Shown piece after piece: positions 16,901-25,915 of a stretch of 64,000 nt of DNA. How positions within the stretch are numbered: position 1 is the first letter of the stretch; every line of letters begins with the position of its first letter. A program made the translations under genes and the position numbers. A model generated the notes under the pieces. That model ran no database searches. It had not been told where the DNA came from and saw only the letters and a program-made list of their open reading frames with translations. Origin of the DNA: Geothrix sp. 21YS21S-2 (lineage in GTDB: Bacteria > Acidobacteriota > Holophagae > Holophagales > Holophagaceae). Where the stretch lies: positions 3,382,001 to 3,446,000 of the forward strand of contig NZ_CP132910.1 of the NCBI RefSeq assembly GCF_030846775.1, in the 5' to 3' direction.

Positions 16901-17872
16901 TCAGCCCTTGCCCCAGCGACGCTTCTTGCTGTGGCGCCAAGGTTTGGCACTGGGCTGGGCGGGCATGGCGGACTCGAAGGGGGATGCGGCGGGTTCCGCG
17001 GCGGCCTCGGGCTGGGCCTCGGGCTCCTCCATGTTCCCGACCCCTTCCTCGATCTGGATCTGCACTACCTGGGCGGTGCGGTGCATGAGGGCCGCCAGGC
17101 ACAGGCTGGCCTCGATGCGGGCGTGGGGCAGCGGGCCCAGCTGGATGAACACGGAGGGGTCCGCGGGGATGGCCCGGGGCAGGGCCACTTCGGGGATGGG
17201 CACGGGCGGGGTGTCGAAGGCCTCGTCGGACATGCGCAGCCAGGGCTCGACCATCTCGTTGCGCCGGGGCAGCAGGTCCACCACCGAGACGACCTTCTTG
17301 GGGCGGCCGCGCTTGCGGGGGGCGGGCTCGGCGGAGGCGGCGTCCATGTACCCCTGGAGGGCCGCGAGCACGTCCTCGCGGGTGCGCCCGCGCAGGTCGA
17401 AGAGCAGCCAGGGATCGCGGTCCAGGGCCTCGGCCATGATGTAGCACACCGCCGCCACGTGCTTGCAGGGGTTGGCCCAGTCGGGGCAGTCGCAGTGGGT
17501 CTGCAGCTCCTTGGGCACCCGCGGGTAGAGGCTTGCGCCGGATTCCCGGAAGGTCTCGTCCAGGCCCTGGGGCATCTCGCCGGCCAGGAGGGAGGCCACG
17601 AAGCGGCTCTCGGCGTAGATGCGCTCCAGGGCCTTCTCCCACTGGGATGAGGAGAGCGCGGGCAGCCCGAGGGTGACGTTGTAGGTCTTGCGGCCGTGCA
17701 CCTTGGCCTGGATCTCGCCCGGGGTCACGGTGAAGTGGCTGACGGCGCCCTCCTCGGCGTACTTCTTGCCGCGGGGGAGGCGGTTCTCGAAGTCGTCGCC
17801 CAATTGCTCCAGGGCCGTGATCCAGAGGCGGCCCCACCAGGTGGTGCCGAAACGTTCGCTCATCTGGCTCAT
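16901..17872 (-). CDS. SWIM zinc-finger protein
   Basis: 323 aa. A SWIM zinc finger of the form CxCx6CxH is at Cys127, Cys129, Cys136 and His138. A basic AT-hook-like KRGRPKK occurs near residue 190 and a Pro/Ala/Glu-rich tail ends in a strongly basic KKRRWGKG. Proteins of this type are regularly paired with bacterial SNF2 ATPases and are thought to bind DNA or the ATPase. Here the start overlaps the SNF2 stop by 4 nt (ATGA), so the two are made together. Confidence 0.88.
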   Translation of the reverse strand: MSQMSERFGTTWWGRLWITALEQLGDDFENRLPRGKKYAEEGAVSHFTVTPGEIQAKVHGRKTYNVTLGLPALSSSQWEKALERIYAESRFVASLLAGEMPQGLDETFRESGASLYPRVPKELQTHCDCPDWANPCKHVAAVCYIMAEALDRDPWLLFDLRGRTREDVLAALQGYMDAASAEPAPRKRGRPKKVVSVVDLLPRRNEMVEPWLRMSDEAFDTPPVPIPEVALPRAIPADPSVFIQLGPLPHARIEASLCLAALMHRTAQVVQIQIEEGVGNMEEPEAQPEAAAEPAASPFESAMPAQPSAKPWRHSKKRRWGKG

Positions 17873-20800
17873 GAGAGCACCCCCTTCCGGAGGGCGGGCT
17901 TGGGCTTGCGTTTCACCGGGGTGCGGGACTTCGCGGGGAGGACGTCGTTGACGTCATCCTCGGACGGGTCCTCTTCAGGCAGGACGGCGGCGGCGTGGCC
18001 GTTGCCGTTGGCCTCCTCCTCGCCCATGATGTCGGCGTCGGGCTCCAGGAGCACCAGCCGCCTCAGGGCGTCGTCGTCCAGCTCCGTGAGCCAGCCCTCG
18101 CCCGTGCCCACCACGCGGTCCGCGAGGTCGCGCTTGGATTCCAGCATGCCGTCGATCTTCTCCTCCAGGGTGCCCATGGTGATGAACTTGTGCACCTGAA
18201 CGTTGCGCGTCTGCCCGATGCGGTAGGTGCGGTCCGTGGCCTGGTCCTCCACGGCCGGGTTCCACCAGCGGTCGAAGTGGAAGACGTGGGTGGCCGCGGT
18301 GAGGTTGAGGCCCACGCCGCCGGCCTTGAGGCTCAGGAGCATCACCTTGGCGCCGTCCTCGTCCTCCTGGAAGCTGCGCACCATCTCGTCGCGCTGCTCG
18401 CGGCTGGAGCCGCCGTGGAGGAAGGGGGGTTCGAAGCCCAGGACGTCGTTGAGGTGGATCTGCAGGCGGTCCCCCATCTCCTTGAACTGGGTGAAGACCA
18501 GGGCCTTCTCCCCGCTCTCCAGCACCTCCTCGAGCATGTCGGTGAGCCGCTCGAGCTTGCCGCTGCGGCCCTTGTAGGGGCCGGTCTGCTTGAGAAACTG
18601 GGAGGGGTGGTTGCAGATCTGCTTGAGGTGGGTGAGAAGGGCGAGGATCCGGCCCCGGCGCTCGATGCCGTTGGCGGCCTCCAGGTCCTTCTCCATCTGG
18701 TCCACGCGGGCCTGGTAGAGGGCGGCCTGTTCCCGGGTGAGCTGGGTGTAGACCTTCATCTCGTTCTTGTCGGGCAGGTCCTGGATGATGGAGCGGTCGG
18801 TCTTGAGCCGGCGCAGGATGAAAGGACCCACGCGCTGGCGCAGCTCGGTGGCGGCGTCGGCGTCGCGGTACTTCTCGATGGGCGAGGCGAACTGGTCCTT
18901 GAACCGGGACTCGCTGCCCAGGTAGCCGGGAAGCGCGAAGGCGAGGATCGACCAGAGCTCCAGGAGGCGGTTCTCGATGGGCGTGCCGGTGAGGGCCAGC
19001 TTGAAGGGCGCGCGCAGCTTGCGCACGGCCTTGGCCTGGTAGGAGCCGGCGTTCTTGATGGCCTGGGCCTCGTCGACGACGACCATGGACCAGGCCCGGG
19101 CGCCGAAGACCTCCTCCTCCCGCCGGATCACCCCGTAGGTGGTCAGGACGATGGTGTGGGGCCTGAAGACCTTGGGCAGCCGGTCCCGGTTGTTGCCGTG
19201 GTGCACGAAGAAGGGGATGGTGGGCGCGAACTTGGCGATCTCCCGCTCCCAGTTGCCCAGCAGGGAGGTGGGGCAGATGAGGAGGGTGGGGTTGCCCACG
19301 TGGGGGTCCTGCTGCTGGCGGTGCAGGAGCAGGGCGAGGACCTCGATGGTCTTGCCCAGGCCCATGTCGTCGGCGAGGATGCCGCCCAGGCCCAGCCGGG
19401 ACAGGCCTTCCAGCCACGCCAGACCCCGGAGCTGGTAGGGGCGGAGCATGCCCTTGAAGCCCGCGGGCTGGGAGATGGGCTTGTCGGGCAGGACCTTCAG
19501 GTCCTCCAGGGCCGCGCCGAAGTCGCCGGCCACCTCCACCTCGATGGCCTCGGACACGCCCGGGATGTGGGCGCTGCCTGTGAGCGCGGCGGCCAGGGCC
19601 TCGCCCCGGCTCATGCTCTCGAAGCCGGCGCCGCGGCTGGCCTGGATGACCTGGGTGATCTGCTTGAGGGTCTCGGGGTCGAGCGCGACCCACTTGCCCT
19701 TCCAGGCCACCAGCGGATGCTTGAGGCTGGCCATCTGGGCGAAGTCCTGCAGGTCGAGGGTGTCGTCGCCCAGCATGAGGGACCAGTCCGCGGACACGGA
19801 ACCGTCCAGCCCTTCCTGCACCGCGCCTTCGTCGCCCGCGGCCTCGATGCGCCGGGCGCCCAGCTTGACCTTGGCGCGCAGGCGCCTCGCCCCGCCGAAT
19901 TCCGCGAGCTGCTCGGGGATGTGCACGAGGAAGCCGGCTTCCTTGAGCTGCGCGGCGCCCCGGGTGAGGAACTGCCAGGCCTCGGTGGGCAGCAGCGGAA
20001 GATCCTCGGGCTGCTTGCCCGAGAGGGCCCCCTGCAGGGGCGGGAAGAAGGGCATGGCGCGGGCCAGGCCGCGCAGCAGGACCTTGCGGGCCTCCAGCAC
20101 CTCGGGCTCCACGGAAGGCTCCCAGAGGCGGGCCACGGGGATGAAGTCCTCCTCCTGGGTCTCCAGGCCCACCCGGAGGATCCAGCCGCCCTCGGAGAGA
20201 CGGTCGGCCTCCTGGATGGCATCCACCTCGGCGGGCACCGGGGGCGCCTCCAGCTTCAGGCTGGGACGGATCCACTGGACCCGCGCGCCCTCGCTCCACT
20301 GCTCGAGCTGCTCGCCCAGGGTGCGCTCGGTGACGCCGATGGTGGGGAACTCGTTCATGGGGTGGCTGAGGGCCACCATGAGGCGCTCGTCCCAGGGCAG
20401 GCGATCGCGCTTGTGCCCCCGGAGCCGGTGGATGAGCCCGAGGCGCGGGTCCTCCCCCTGGCGCAGGGAGCCGGCCACGAAGCGCACCAGGAAGTCGGCG
20501 CCGTCCTCCAGGAAGGCCTTCAGGATGAAGGCCGCCGCGGGGGGCTGGGCCAGGTCGTCGTCCACGTCCTCGGTCTCGAGGGTGCCCAGGGCCAGGCCCT
20601 TGGTGAAGATCCACCCGTCGTCCTCGGGGAAGGCGAGCACCGACGGGGGCATGGATTTGAGGAGCTCATCGAGGGCTTGGCGGTCGGCGGGACTGGTGAG
20701 GCTGATGCCCCAGGTGGCCCGCCAGGGGTTGCCCCGGGTGTCCAGCTGGGGGAGCAGGGCGCCGCGCATGACCATGGACTGCAGGAGGCGCAGGGCGGAG

Positions 20801-21081
20801 GCCCAGAAGGCGAGGCTGCCGCCCACCTTCTCCGGATCGGTGGCCATGGAGGCCAGCCAGGGCAGGGCCCGCTGCCAGCGCAGGGGCACGGTGTGGGTCT
20901 CCACCAGGCTGGAATCCGGCAGGAAAAGGCGCGCCCGGGCGGGCGTCAGCCGGTCGCGGCCGTGGAGGTTGCCGGGCAGGGTCCTCAGGGTCCGCTGCCA
21001 GTCCTGGCTGCTGCCCTCCCCGGGCATGCAGAGGAGAAAACCCCGGTCCAGTGGACGATACTGGAGGATGGGCCGGGTCAT
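17869..21081 (-). CDS. SNF2-family DEAD/DEAH helicase-like ATPase
   Basis: 1070 aa. The C-terminal half holds a complete SNF2 engine: Walker A LADDMGLGKT near residue 570, DEAQ box VVDEAQAIKN, the TGTPIENRL motif, and helicase C motifs ending in ATDRTYRIGQ near 955. The first ~480 residues are a poorly conserved bacterial SNF2-associated region. These ATPases move along duplex DNA and remodel protein-DNA complexes such as stalled RNA polymerase. The tail is acidic then basic. It is coupled to the SWIM protein and is divergent from rpiB across only 30 nt. Confidence 0.92.
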   Translation of the reverse strand: MTRPILQYRPLDRGFLLCMPGEGSSQDWQRTLRTLPGNLHGRDRLTPARARLFLPDSSLVETHTVPLRWQRALPWLASMATDPEKVGGSLAFWASALRLLQSMVMRGALLPQLDTRGNPWRATWGISLTSPADRQALDELLKSMPPSVLAFPEDDGWIFTKGLALGTLETEDVDDDLAQPPAAAFILKAFLEDGADFLVRFVAGSLRQGEDPRLGLIHRLRGHKRDRLPWDERLMVALSHPMNEFPTIGVTERTLGEQLEQWSEGARVQWIRPSLKLEAPPVPAEVDAIQEADRLSEGGWILRVGLETQEEDFIPVARLWEPSVEPEVLEARKVLLRGLARAMPFFPPLQGALSGKQPEDLPLLPTEAWQFLTRGAAQLKEAGFLVHIPEQLAEFGGARRLRAKVKLGARRIEAAGDEGAVQEGLDGSVSADWSLMLGDDTLDLQDFAQMASLKHPLVAWKGKWVALDPETLKQITQVIQASRGAGFESMSRGEALAAALTGSAHIPGVSEAIEVEVAGDFGAALEDLKVLPDKPISQPAGFKGMLRPYQLRGLAWLEGLSRLGLGGILADDMGLGKTIEVLALLLHRQQQDPHVGNPTLLICPTSLLGNWEREIAKFAPTIPFFVHHGNNRDRLPKVFRPHTIVLTTYGVIRREEEVFGARAWSMVVVDEAQAIKNAGSYQAKAVRKLRAPFKLALTGTPIENRLLELWSILAFALPGYLGSESRFKDQFASPIEKYRDADAATELRQRVGPFILRRLKTDRSIIQDLPDKNEMKVYTQLTREQAALYQARVDQMEKDLEAANGIERRGRILALLTHLKQICNHPSQFLKQTGPYKGRSGKLERLTDMLEEVLESGEKALVFTQFKEMGDRLQIHLNDVLGFEPPFLHGGSSREQRDEMVRSFQEDEDGAKVMLLSLKAGGVGLNLTAATHVFHFDRWWNPAVEDQATDRTYRIGQTRNVQVHKFITMGTLEEKIDGMLESKRDLADRVVGTGEGWLTELDDDALRRLVLLEPDADIMGEEEANGNGHAAAVLPEEDPSEDDVNDVLPAKSRTPVKRKPKPALRKGVLS

Positions 21082-21111
21082 TCAGTTACCCTCAATAATG
21101 GGAGAAGCATC

Positions 21112-21540
21112 ATGAAAATCGGCTTTGCTAGCGATCATGCAGGTTATGACCTCAAGGAGCGCCTGAAGGCGTGGGCCTTGGCCCAGGGACACGAGGCGGT
21201 GGACTTTGGAACCTATGGCCATGCCTCTGTGGATTATCCGGATTTCGCGCACCGGGCTGCGGAAGGTATGGACTCGTGGGAACGCCTTGTGCTGGTCTGC
21301 GGGTCCGGCATCGGCATCAGCATTTCAGCCAATCGCCACAGGGGCCTCCGTTGCGCCCTGGTGACTTCACCCGAGCACGCCAGGCTGGCCAGGATGCACA
21401 ATGACGCAAACGCCATCGCTTTCGGCCAGCGGCTGACGGATCCGCTTCAAGCTGAATACTACCTCAAAACCTTCCTGGAAACCCCCTTTGAAGGGGGCAG
21501 GCACGAATTTAGGGTGAAAAAGATCGAACCGGGAGCCTAG
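21112..21540 (+). CDS. rpiB: Ribose 5-phosphate isomerase B
   Basis: 142 aa. Interconverts ribose 5-phosphate and ribulose 5-phosphate in the pentose phosphate pathway. The N-terminus (KIGFASDHAGYDLKE) and the active-site loop LVCGSGIGISISANR with catalytic Cys63 are typical, and HNDANAIAFGQR follows. ATG 21112 has GGAG 8 nt upstream. It is followed 4 nt later by rph. The weaker similarity at the extreme C-terminus is normal for the family. Confidence 0.95.
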   Translation: MKIGFASDHAGYDLKERLKAWALAQGHEAVDFGTYGHASVDYPDFAHRAAEGMDSWERLVLVCGSGIGISISANRHRGLRCALVTSPEHARLARMHNDANAIAFGQRLTDPLQAEYYLKTFLETPFEGGRHEFRVKKIEPGA

Positions 21541-21544
21541 AACG

Positions 21545-22273
21545 ATGAGAATGCCAGAAGAATCAAGGCCTTTGACGCTCGAGACGGGCGTCCAGCTCCA
21601 TGCGGAGGGTTCCTGCCTGGTCCGCCTGGGGAACACGCACGTGCTCTGCTCGGCCAGCCTCGAGGACCGCGTGCCGGACTGGATGCGGGGCAGGGGCAAG
21701 GGCTGGATCACCTCCGAGTACGGGATGCTGCCCCGGGCCACCCACACGCGCTCGGCGCGGGAGGCGGCCAAGGGGAGGCAGCAGGGCCGGACCGTGGAGA
21801 TCCAGCGCCTCATCGGCCGGAGCCTGCGCCAGGCGGTGGATCTCACGGCCCTGGGAGAGGTGCAGCTGACCCTGGACTGCGACGTGGTCAACGCCGACGG
21901 CGGGACGCGCTGCGCCTCCATCACCGGCGCCTGGGTCGCCCTGGCCCTGGCACTCAAGGCCCGGGGCCTGGAAAAGGCGCTGATCCATCAGGTGGCGGCC
22001 GTCAGCGTTGGTATCCTGGAAGGGTGCCCCGGCCTGCGCCAGGGGCTCATCCTGGACCTGGAATACGAGGAGGACCACCGTGCCGCGGTGGATTGCAACC
22101 TGGTTGCCTCGCGCCCCACGGGCGCCGGGAGCGAACTCGCCGTGGTGGAGTTCCAGTCCACCGGGGAGGGCCGCAGCTTCAGCAGGCTCGAGGCCACGTC
22201 CCTCCTGGACCTGGGGCTGACGGGATGCGCCGCGCTCATGGAGGCCCAGCGCAAGGCCGTCGCCCTGGGATGA
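21545..22273 (+). CDS. rph: Ribonuclease PH
   Basis: 242 aa, normal RNase PH length. A phosphorolytic 3'-5' exonuclease that trims tRNA 3' ends. Landmarks are the strand GNTHVLCSASLEDRVP, the loop RGKGWITSEYGMLPRATHTR, RTVEIQRLIGRSLRQAVDL, and DCDVVNADGGTRCASITGAWVAL read here by key residues. The start codon is 4 nt after rpiB and the stop overlaps the patatin gene by 4 nt, so the three are probably one transcript. Confidence 0.95.
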   Translation: MRMPEESRPLTLETGVQLHAEGSCLVRLGNTHVLCSASLEDRVPDWMRGRGKGWITSEYGMLPRATHTRSAREAAKGRQQGRTVEIQRLIGRSLRQAVDLTALGEVQLTLDCDVVNADGGTRCASITGAWVALALALKARGLEKALIHQVAAVSVGILEGCPGLRQGLILDLEYEEDHRAAVDCNLVASRPTGAGSELAVVEFQSTGEGRSFSRLEATSLLDLGLTGCAALMEAQRKAVALG

Positions 22274-24969
22274 GGCTCGGAGCGGCGTTCCTGGCGCCCG
22301 CCCTGGCCTTCGCCCAGGGGGCGTTCGAGGTCAAGGTCGTTCCGCCCGACATGGTCTTCACCTTCTCGCCGAAGGTGGAGCTCCCGGGGCGCCCGCGCGT
22401 GGCCCTGGTGCTGAGCGGGGGCGGCGCCCGGGGCGTGGCCCACATCGGCGTGGTCGAGCGCATGGAGGAAGTGGGCATGCCCGTGGACAGCATCACGGGC
22501 ACCAGCGCCGGGGCCCTCATGGGCGCGCTGATGGCGGGGGGCTTCTCGGGGCGGGAGATCGAGGAGCTCTTCACCCGGGTGGACTTCAACCGGTCCTTCC
22601 TGGACCCGCTGGGGCGCACCCTGGGCCGGACCCTCCAGGAGGACGAGGCCGAGAACGGCACCCTCATGTCGTTCCGCCTGGAGGAGGGGGCGCCGTCCTT
22701 CGCCCTGGCGCTGCGGGAGGGCGTCGAGATCCGAAAGACGCTGGAAGGGCTCATGACCCGCGCGGACTACTTCTCCGGAGGGGACTACGACCGCCTCAAG
22801 CACCCCCTGCGCGTCGTGGCCACGAACCTGGAGACGGGCCGGGGGAAGGTGTTCGAGCGGGGCGACCTGGTGGAGGTCCTGCGGGCCTCCATGGCCGTGC
22901 CCGGGGCCTTCCGTCCCGTGGTGATCGACGGGCAGCCTTACGTGGACGGGGCCCTGGTGGAGAACCTGCCGGTCTTCACGGCCCGGGGGATCTTCCACCC
23001 CGACGTCGTGCTCGCGGTGGACGTGAGCATGCCCTTCCAGAAGGCCTCGGTGACGAACTTCTTCTCCCTGGCCGCGCGCAGCCTCGACCTGGTGGTCGAA
23101 CGCCGGCAGTGGGAGAGCCGCGCGGCCGCGACGGTGCTCGTGCGGCCCGAGCTGAAGACCACGGACTTCCTGGAGTACGGGAGCCAGCTGCCCGCCATGA
23201 TCCAGGCCGGCCGGACCGCCTTCGACGCCGGCCTGCCGGCCCTGAAGCAGGCGATGCTGGGGCTCGAGGGGGACCGGGACCGGTTGCCTGTGTCGGCGGT
23301 GGCCGTCAACACCATCCGCCCCCTGGAACCCGCCGCCTCGGCCATGCTGGCCCGGGTCCTGCCGCCCGGACTGCCCGTGCACCGCCAGGATGTGCTGGTG
23401 GCCCTGCAGCAGCTGCTGCTCCACGGCTGGGCCAGGGACGCCACGGCCCGGGTGGACGGCGAGGTCCTGCGCATCGACGTGACGCCCTTCAGCCGCATCC
23501 GCTCGATCTCGGTCCAGGGCAGCCCCCGCCTCGTGCGGGTCCTGGAACATCCGGCCCGGGCCCAGTTCACCGTCGGCGAACCCTTCAATCCCGAGGCCTT
23601 CGGCACCTTCCTCAGCGGCTTCGTGCACCACCTGGTCACCGCCGGCACGCCGCTGGTGGACGTGCGGGGTTCCGGATTCGACGAGACGAGCGGGGAGCTG
23701 CTCGTGGTGGTCCACGAGCCCGCCATCCGGGAGGTCCTGGTCCGCGGGGCGCGGGCCGACTTCGAGTCCCGGTACCTCCAGCGCCTCCTGGCCCACGCCA
23801 AGGGCGACATCGTCCACACCACGCGGCTGCGCAACGACATCGACCTGGCCGAGCGCAGGCTCCACCTGTCCGAGCTGCGCGCCCAGATCCGGCCCGCCGC
23901 GGGAACGCCCGACGCCGACCTGGAGCTGACCCCCGTCCACCACAAGGCCATGGCGATGGACCTGAGCCTGGGCTACGAAACCAGCCTGGGCGCGGCCGCG
24001 GGCCTCACCTACCGCACGGAGAACTTCGGGGGGTTCGGCGTGGAAGGGGAGCTTTCCGGCGCGCGCAACCGGCTCCAGCAGATGGCCTCCCTCGCCCTGC
24101 AGGGCCCGGTATTCCTGTCGTTCCCCGGGTTCGCAATGGAGTTCTGGGCCTCCACCTTCCGCCAGCGCCTCGAGCGGGCCCCGGACTACCCTTCCGCCGA
24201 ACTGGCCCCGGGCGCCGTGGGCGCCGTGGTCGCCACCCAGGACCTGGGCGTGGGCGGCTCCGTGCGCTACGGCAACATGGGCACGGGCAAGGTGGGACTG
24301 GCCACCACCTGGCGGGAGGCGACCCGCGACTGGGCAGGGTCCCGGGTCCTGCGGCACCAGCGCACCCTGGAGCTCTCCACGGAATGGGACAATTTCGACC
24401 GGCACACCTTCCCCCGGGAGGGACTGCTGCTGCGGGGCCGCTACGGCCTGGGGGAATGCCTCCCCGACCAGCTGCCCGCGAGCACCTTCCGCTTCGGCTA
24501 CATTCGCGCACGCGGCCTCACCACCTTCGGCTCCGCCCGCGCCAGCGCCAACCTGGGGCTGGACCTGGACCTGGAGTGGGGCTACGGCCGCAACCTGCCC
24601 CTGGACCGGTTCTGGAACCTGGGCGGGACGTCCTTCCTGGTGGGCTCCCAGGCCCTCGGCCTCCAGGCGCCGGGCTTCGGCGTGGCGCGGCTCGGAGTGC
24701 CCCTTCGCATGGCGGGGCCCTTCGGGCTCTCCTTCCAGGTGGTGCCCAGGGTGGACTACGCGGTGGCCTCGGGCGGCGCGCAGGACCTGTTCCGGGACCG
24801 TCGCCTCCTGGGCACCGGGGCGGTGGTGCGCACCATCTTCGCGCGGTTCTACGTCGAGCTGAGCTACGGGTTCATGCGCCAGTACCGGCCGGGGCCGGGG
24901 TGGGGGGCCTCCTCGGGCTCCTTCAACGCCCTCATCGGAACCCAGCCCTTCGACATCTGGAAGCGGTGA
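22270..24969 (+). CDS. Patatin-like phospholipase fused to POTRA and outer-membrane beta-barrel (PlpD-like, type Vd)
   Basis: 899 aa. A signal peptide (cleavage near AFAQ, residue 16) is followed by a patatin domain: GGGARGVAHIG oxyanion motif at 50-60, nucleophile Ser79 in GTSAG and Asp226 in VDGAL. A POTRA-like segment (about 470-560) comes next, then a C-terminal beta-barrel of alternating strands ending in FDIWKR. This order matches Pseudomonas PlpD, in which the lipase is exported through its own barrel. It would hydrolyse phospholipids at or outside the outer membrane. It overlaps rph and the next gene. Confidence 0.85.
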   Translation: MRLGAAFLAPALAFAQGAFEVKVVPPDMVFTFSPKVELPGRPRVALVLSGGGARGVAHIGVVERMEEVGMPVDSITGTSAGALMGALMAGGFSGREIEELFTRVDFNRSFLDPLGRTLGRTLQEDEAENGTLMSFRLEEGAPSFALALREGVEIRKTLEGLMTRADYFSGGDYDRLKHPLRVVATNLETGRGKVFERGDLVEVLRASMAVPGAFRPVVIDGQPYVDGALVENLPVFTARGIFHPDVVLAVDVSMPFQKASVTNFFSLAARSLDLVVERRQWESRAAATVLVRPELKTTDFLEYGSQLPAMIQAGRTAFDAGLPALKQAMLGLEGDRDRLPVSAVAVNTIRPLEPAASAMLARVLPPGLPVHRQDVLVALQQLLLHGWARDATARVDGEVLRIDVTPFSRIRSISVQGSPRLVRVLEHPARAQFTVGEPFNPEAFGTFLSGFVHHLVTAGTPLVDVRGSGFDETSGELLVVVHEPAIREVLVRGARADFESRYLQRLLAHAKGDIVHTTRLRNDIDLAERRLHLSELRAQIRPAAGTPDADLELTPVHHKAMAMDLSLGYETSLGAAAGLTYRTENFGGFGVEGELSGARNRLQQMASLALQGPVFLSFPGFAMEFWASTFRQRLERAPDYPSAELAPGAVGAVVATQDLGVGGSVRYGNMGTGKVGLATTWREATRDWAGSRVLRHQRTLELSTEWDNFDRHTFPREGLLLRGRYGLGECLPDQLPASTFRFGYIRARGLTTFGSARASANLGLDLDLEWGYGRNLPLDRFWNLGGTSFLVGSQALGLQAPGFGVARLGVPLRMAGPFGLSFQVVPRVDYAVASGGAQDLFRDRRLLGTGAVVRTIFARFYVELSYGFMRQYRPGPGWGASSGSFNALIGTQPFDIWKR

Positions 24970-25877
24970 TGGACCGGACGCTGGCGTCGGCGCTGGCCCG
25001 GGAGCAGCGGGCCTTCCTGGCCCGGCAGCGGGGCGCGTGGGCGCCGCACCTGGAGCACGCCCGGGCCTTCCTGGGCCAGGGCCTGCGGGAGGCGCGGGGG
25101 CCCGCGCTCATCCTGGGCGCGGGCTCGGGGCTGGAGGTGCCCTGGTTCCTGGCGCCGCCGGGGACCGTGGGCTGGGACGCGGATCCCTGGAGCCGCGCGC
25201 TCACCTTCGTGCGGCACAGGCGCTGGGCCCCGTGGGTGTTCAAGGACCTCACGGGGGGAATGGAGGAACTGGCGGCCACCGCCCAGCGGACCGCGCGCCA
25301 GCCCTGGTCGGGGCGGGTGCGGGCCACCCGGGCCGCCTCGCGGCGCCTGGCGGGCCTGGTGGGCACCCTGGACCCCGCCGCCAGGCCCCTGCGGGCCTGG
25401 ATCGCGGAACACCGCCCCGGCACGATCCTGGCCGCCAACGTGATGGGCCAGTTCGGCGTCCTGGCCCAGAGGACCGTGGAACGGGCCTTCCGCGGCGCCA
25501 GCCCGTGGACGGACGAGGAGGAGGACCCCCTCGAGGCCGCGCTGCGGACCTGGACGGCCCGGGCGGTGGGCTCCTTCCTGGCCGCCCTGGGGCGGAGCGG
25601 CGCGGATATCTGGCTGGTGCACGACCGGGGCGTGCTCTTCGGGGAGGCGCCCTTCCGGCTGGGCCCGCTCGCGGAGCCATGGACCGCGCAGCTGGAGTCG
25701 GAACTCCCCCTGGAGGCGGAGGATCCCCTGTGCGGGGTGGACGTGGCCCGGGCCTTTCCCGGAAGGCCCGCGGAGTTCCATCAGCGCTGGCTCTGGCCGG
25801 TTGCGCACGGCCAGGTCCACGTGATGGAGGCCATGCGATTCCGTCCATCCGCCGATGGTTCCGGGGCGGGTTCCTGA
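24969..25877 (+). CDS. Methyltransferase-like protein of unknown function
   Basis: 302 aa. Starts at ATG 24969, sharing one base with the previous stop. A nucleotide-binding glycine motif ALILGAGSGLEVP is at residues 46-58, followed by an acidic GWDADPW, which resembles motifs I and II of SAM-dependent methyltransferases. The later motif that would place the substrate is not clear, and I do not recognise a subfamily. Its position directly after the PlpD-like gene suggests a related job, but this is only context. Confidence 0.55.
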   Translation: MDRTLASALAREQRAFLARQRGAWAPHLEHARAFLGQGLREARGPALILGAGSGLEVPWFLAPPGTVGWDADPWSRALTFVRHRRWAPWVFKDLTGGMEELAATAQRTARQPWSGRVRATRAASRRLAGLVGTLDPAARPLRAWIAEHRPGTILAANVMGQFGVLAQRTVERAFRGASPWTDEEEDPLEAALRTWTARAVGSFLAALGRSGADIWLVHDRGVLFGEAPFRLGPLAEPWTAQLESELPLEAEDPLCGVDVARAFPGRPAEFHQRWLWPVAHGQVHVMEAMRFRPSADGSGAGS

Positions 25878-25915
25878 GTCATAATCCAGGGAAGCGAAGT
25901 CTCACACGGGGCACT

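Noticed and set aside
17995-21540. Very long open frame on the plus strand opposite the SNF2 gene
   Set aside because: It is the codon shadow expected in GC-rich DNA; the minus-strand protein has full SNF2 motifs, and only the end of the plus frame (rpiB) is real.
25878-25915. Cyclic di-AMP riboswitch before kimA
   Set aside because: Only 38 nt separate the genes, far too little for that RNA.
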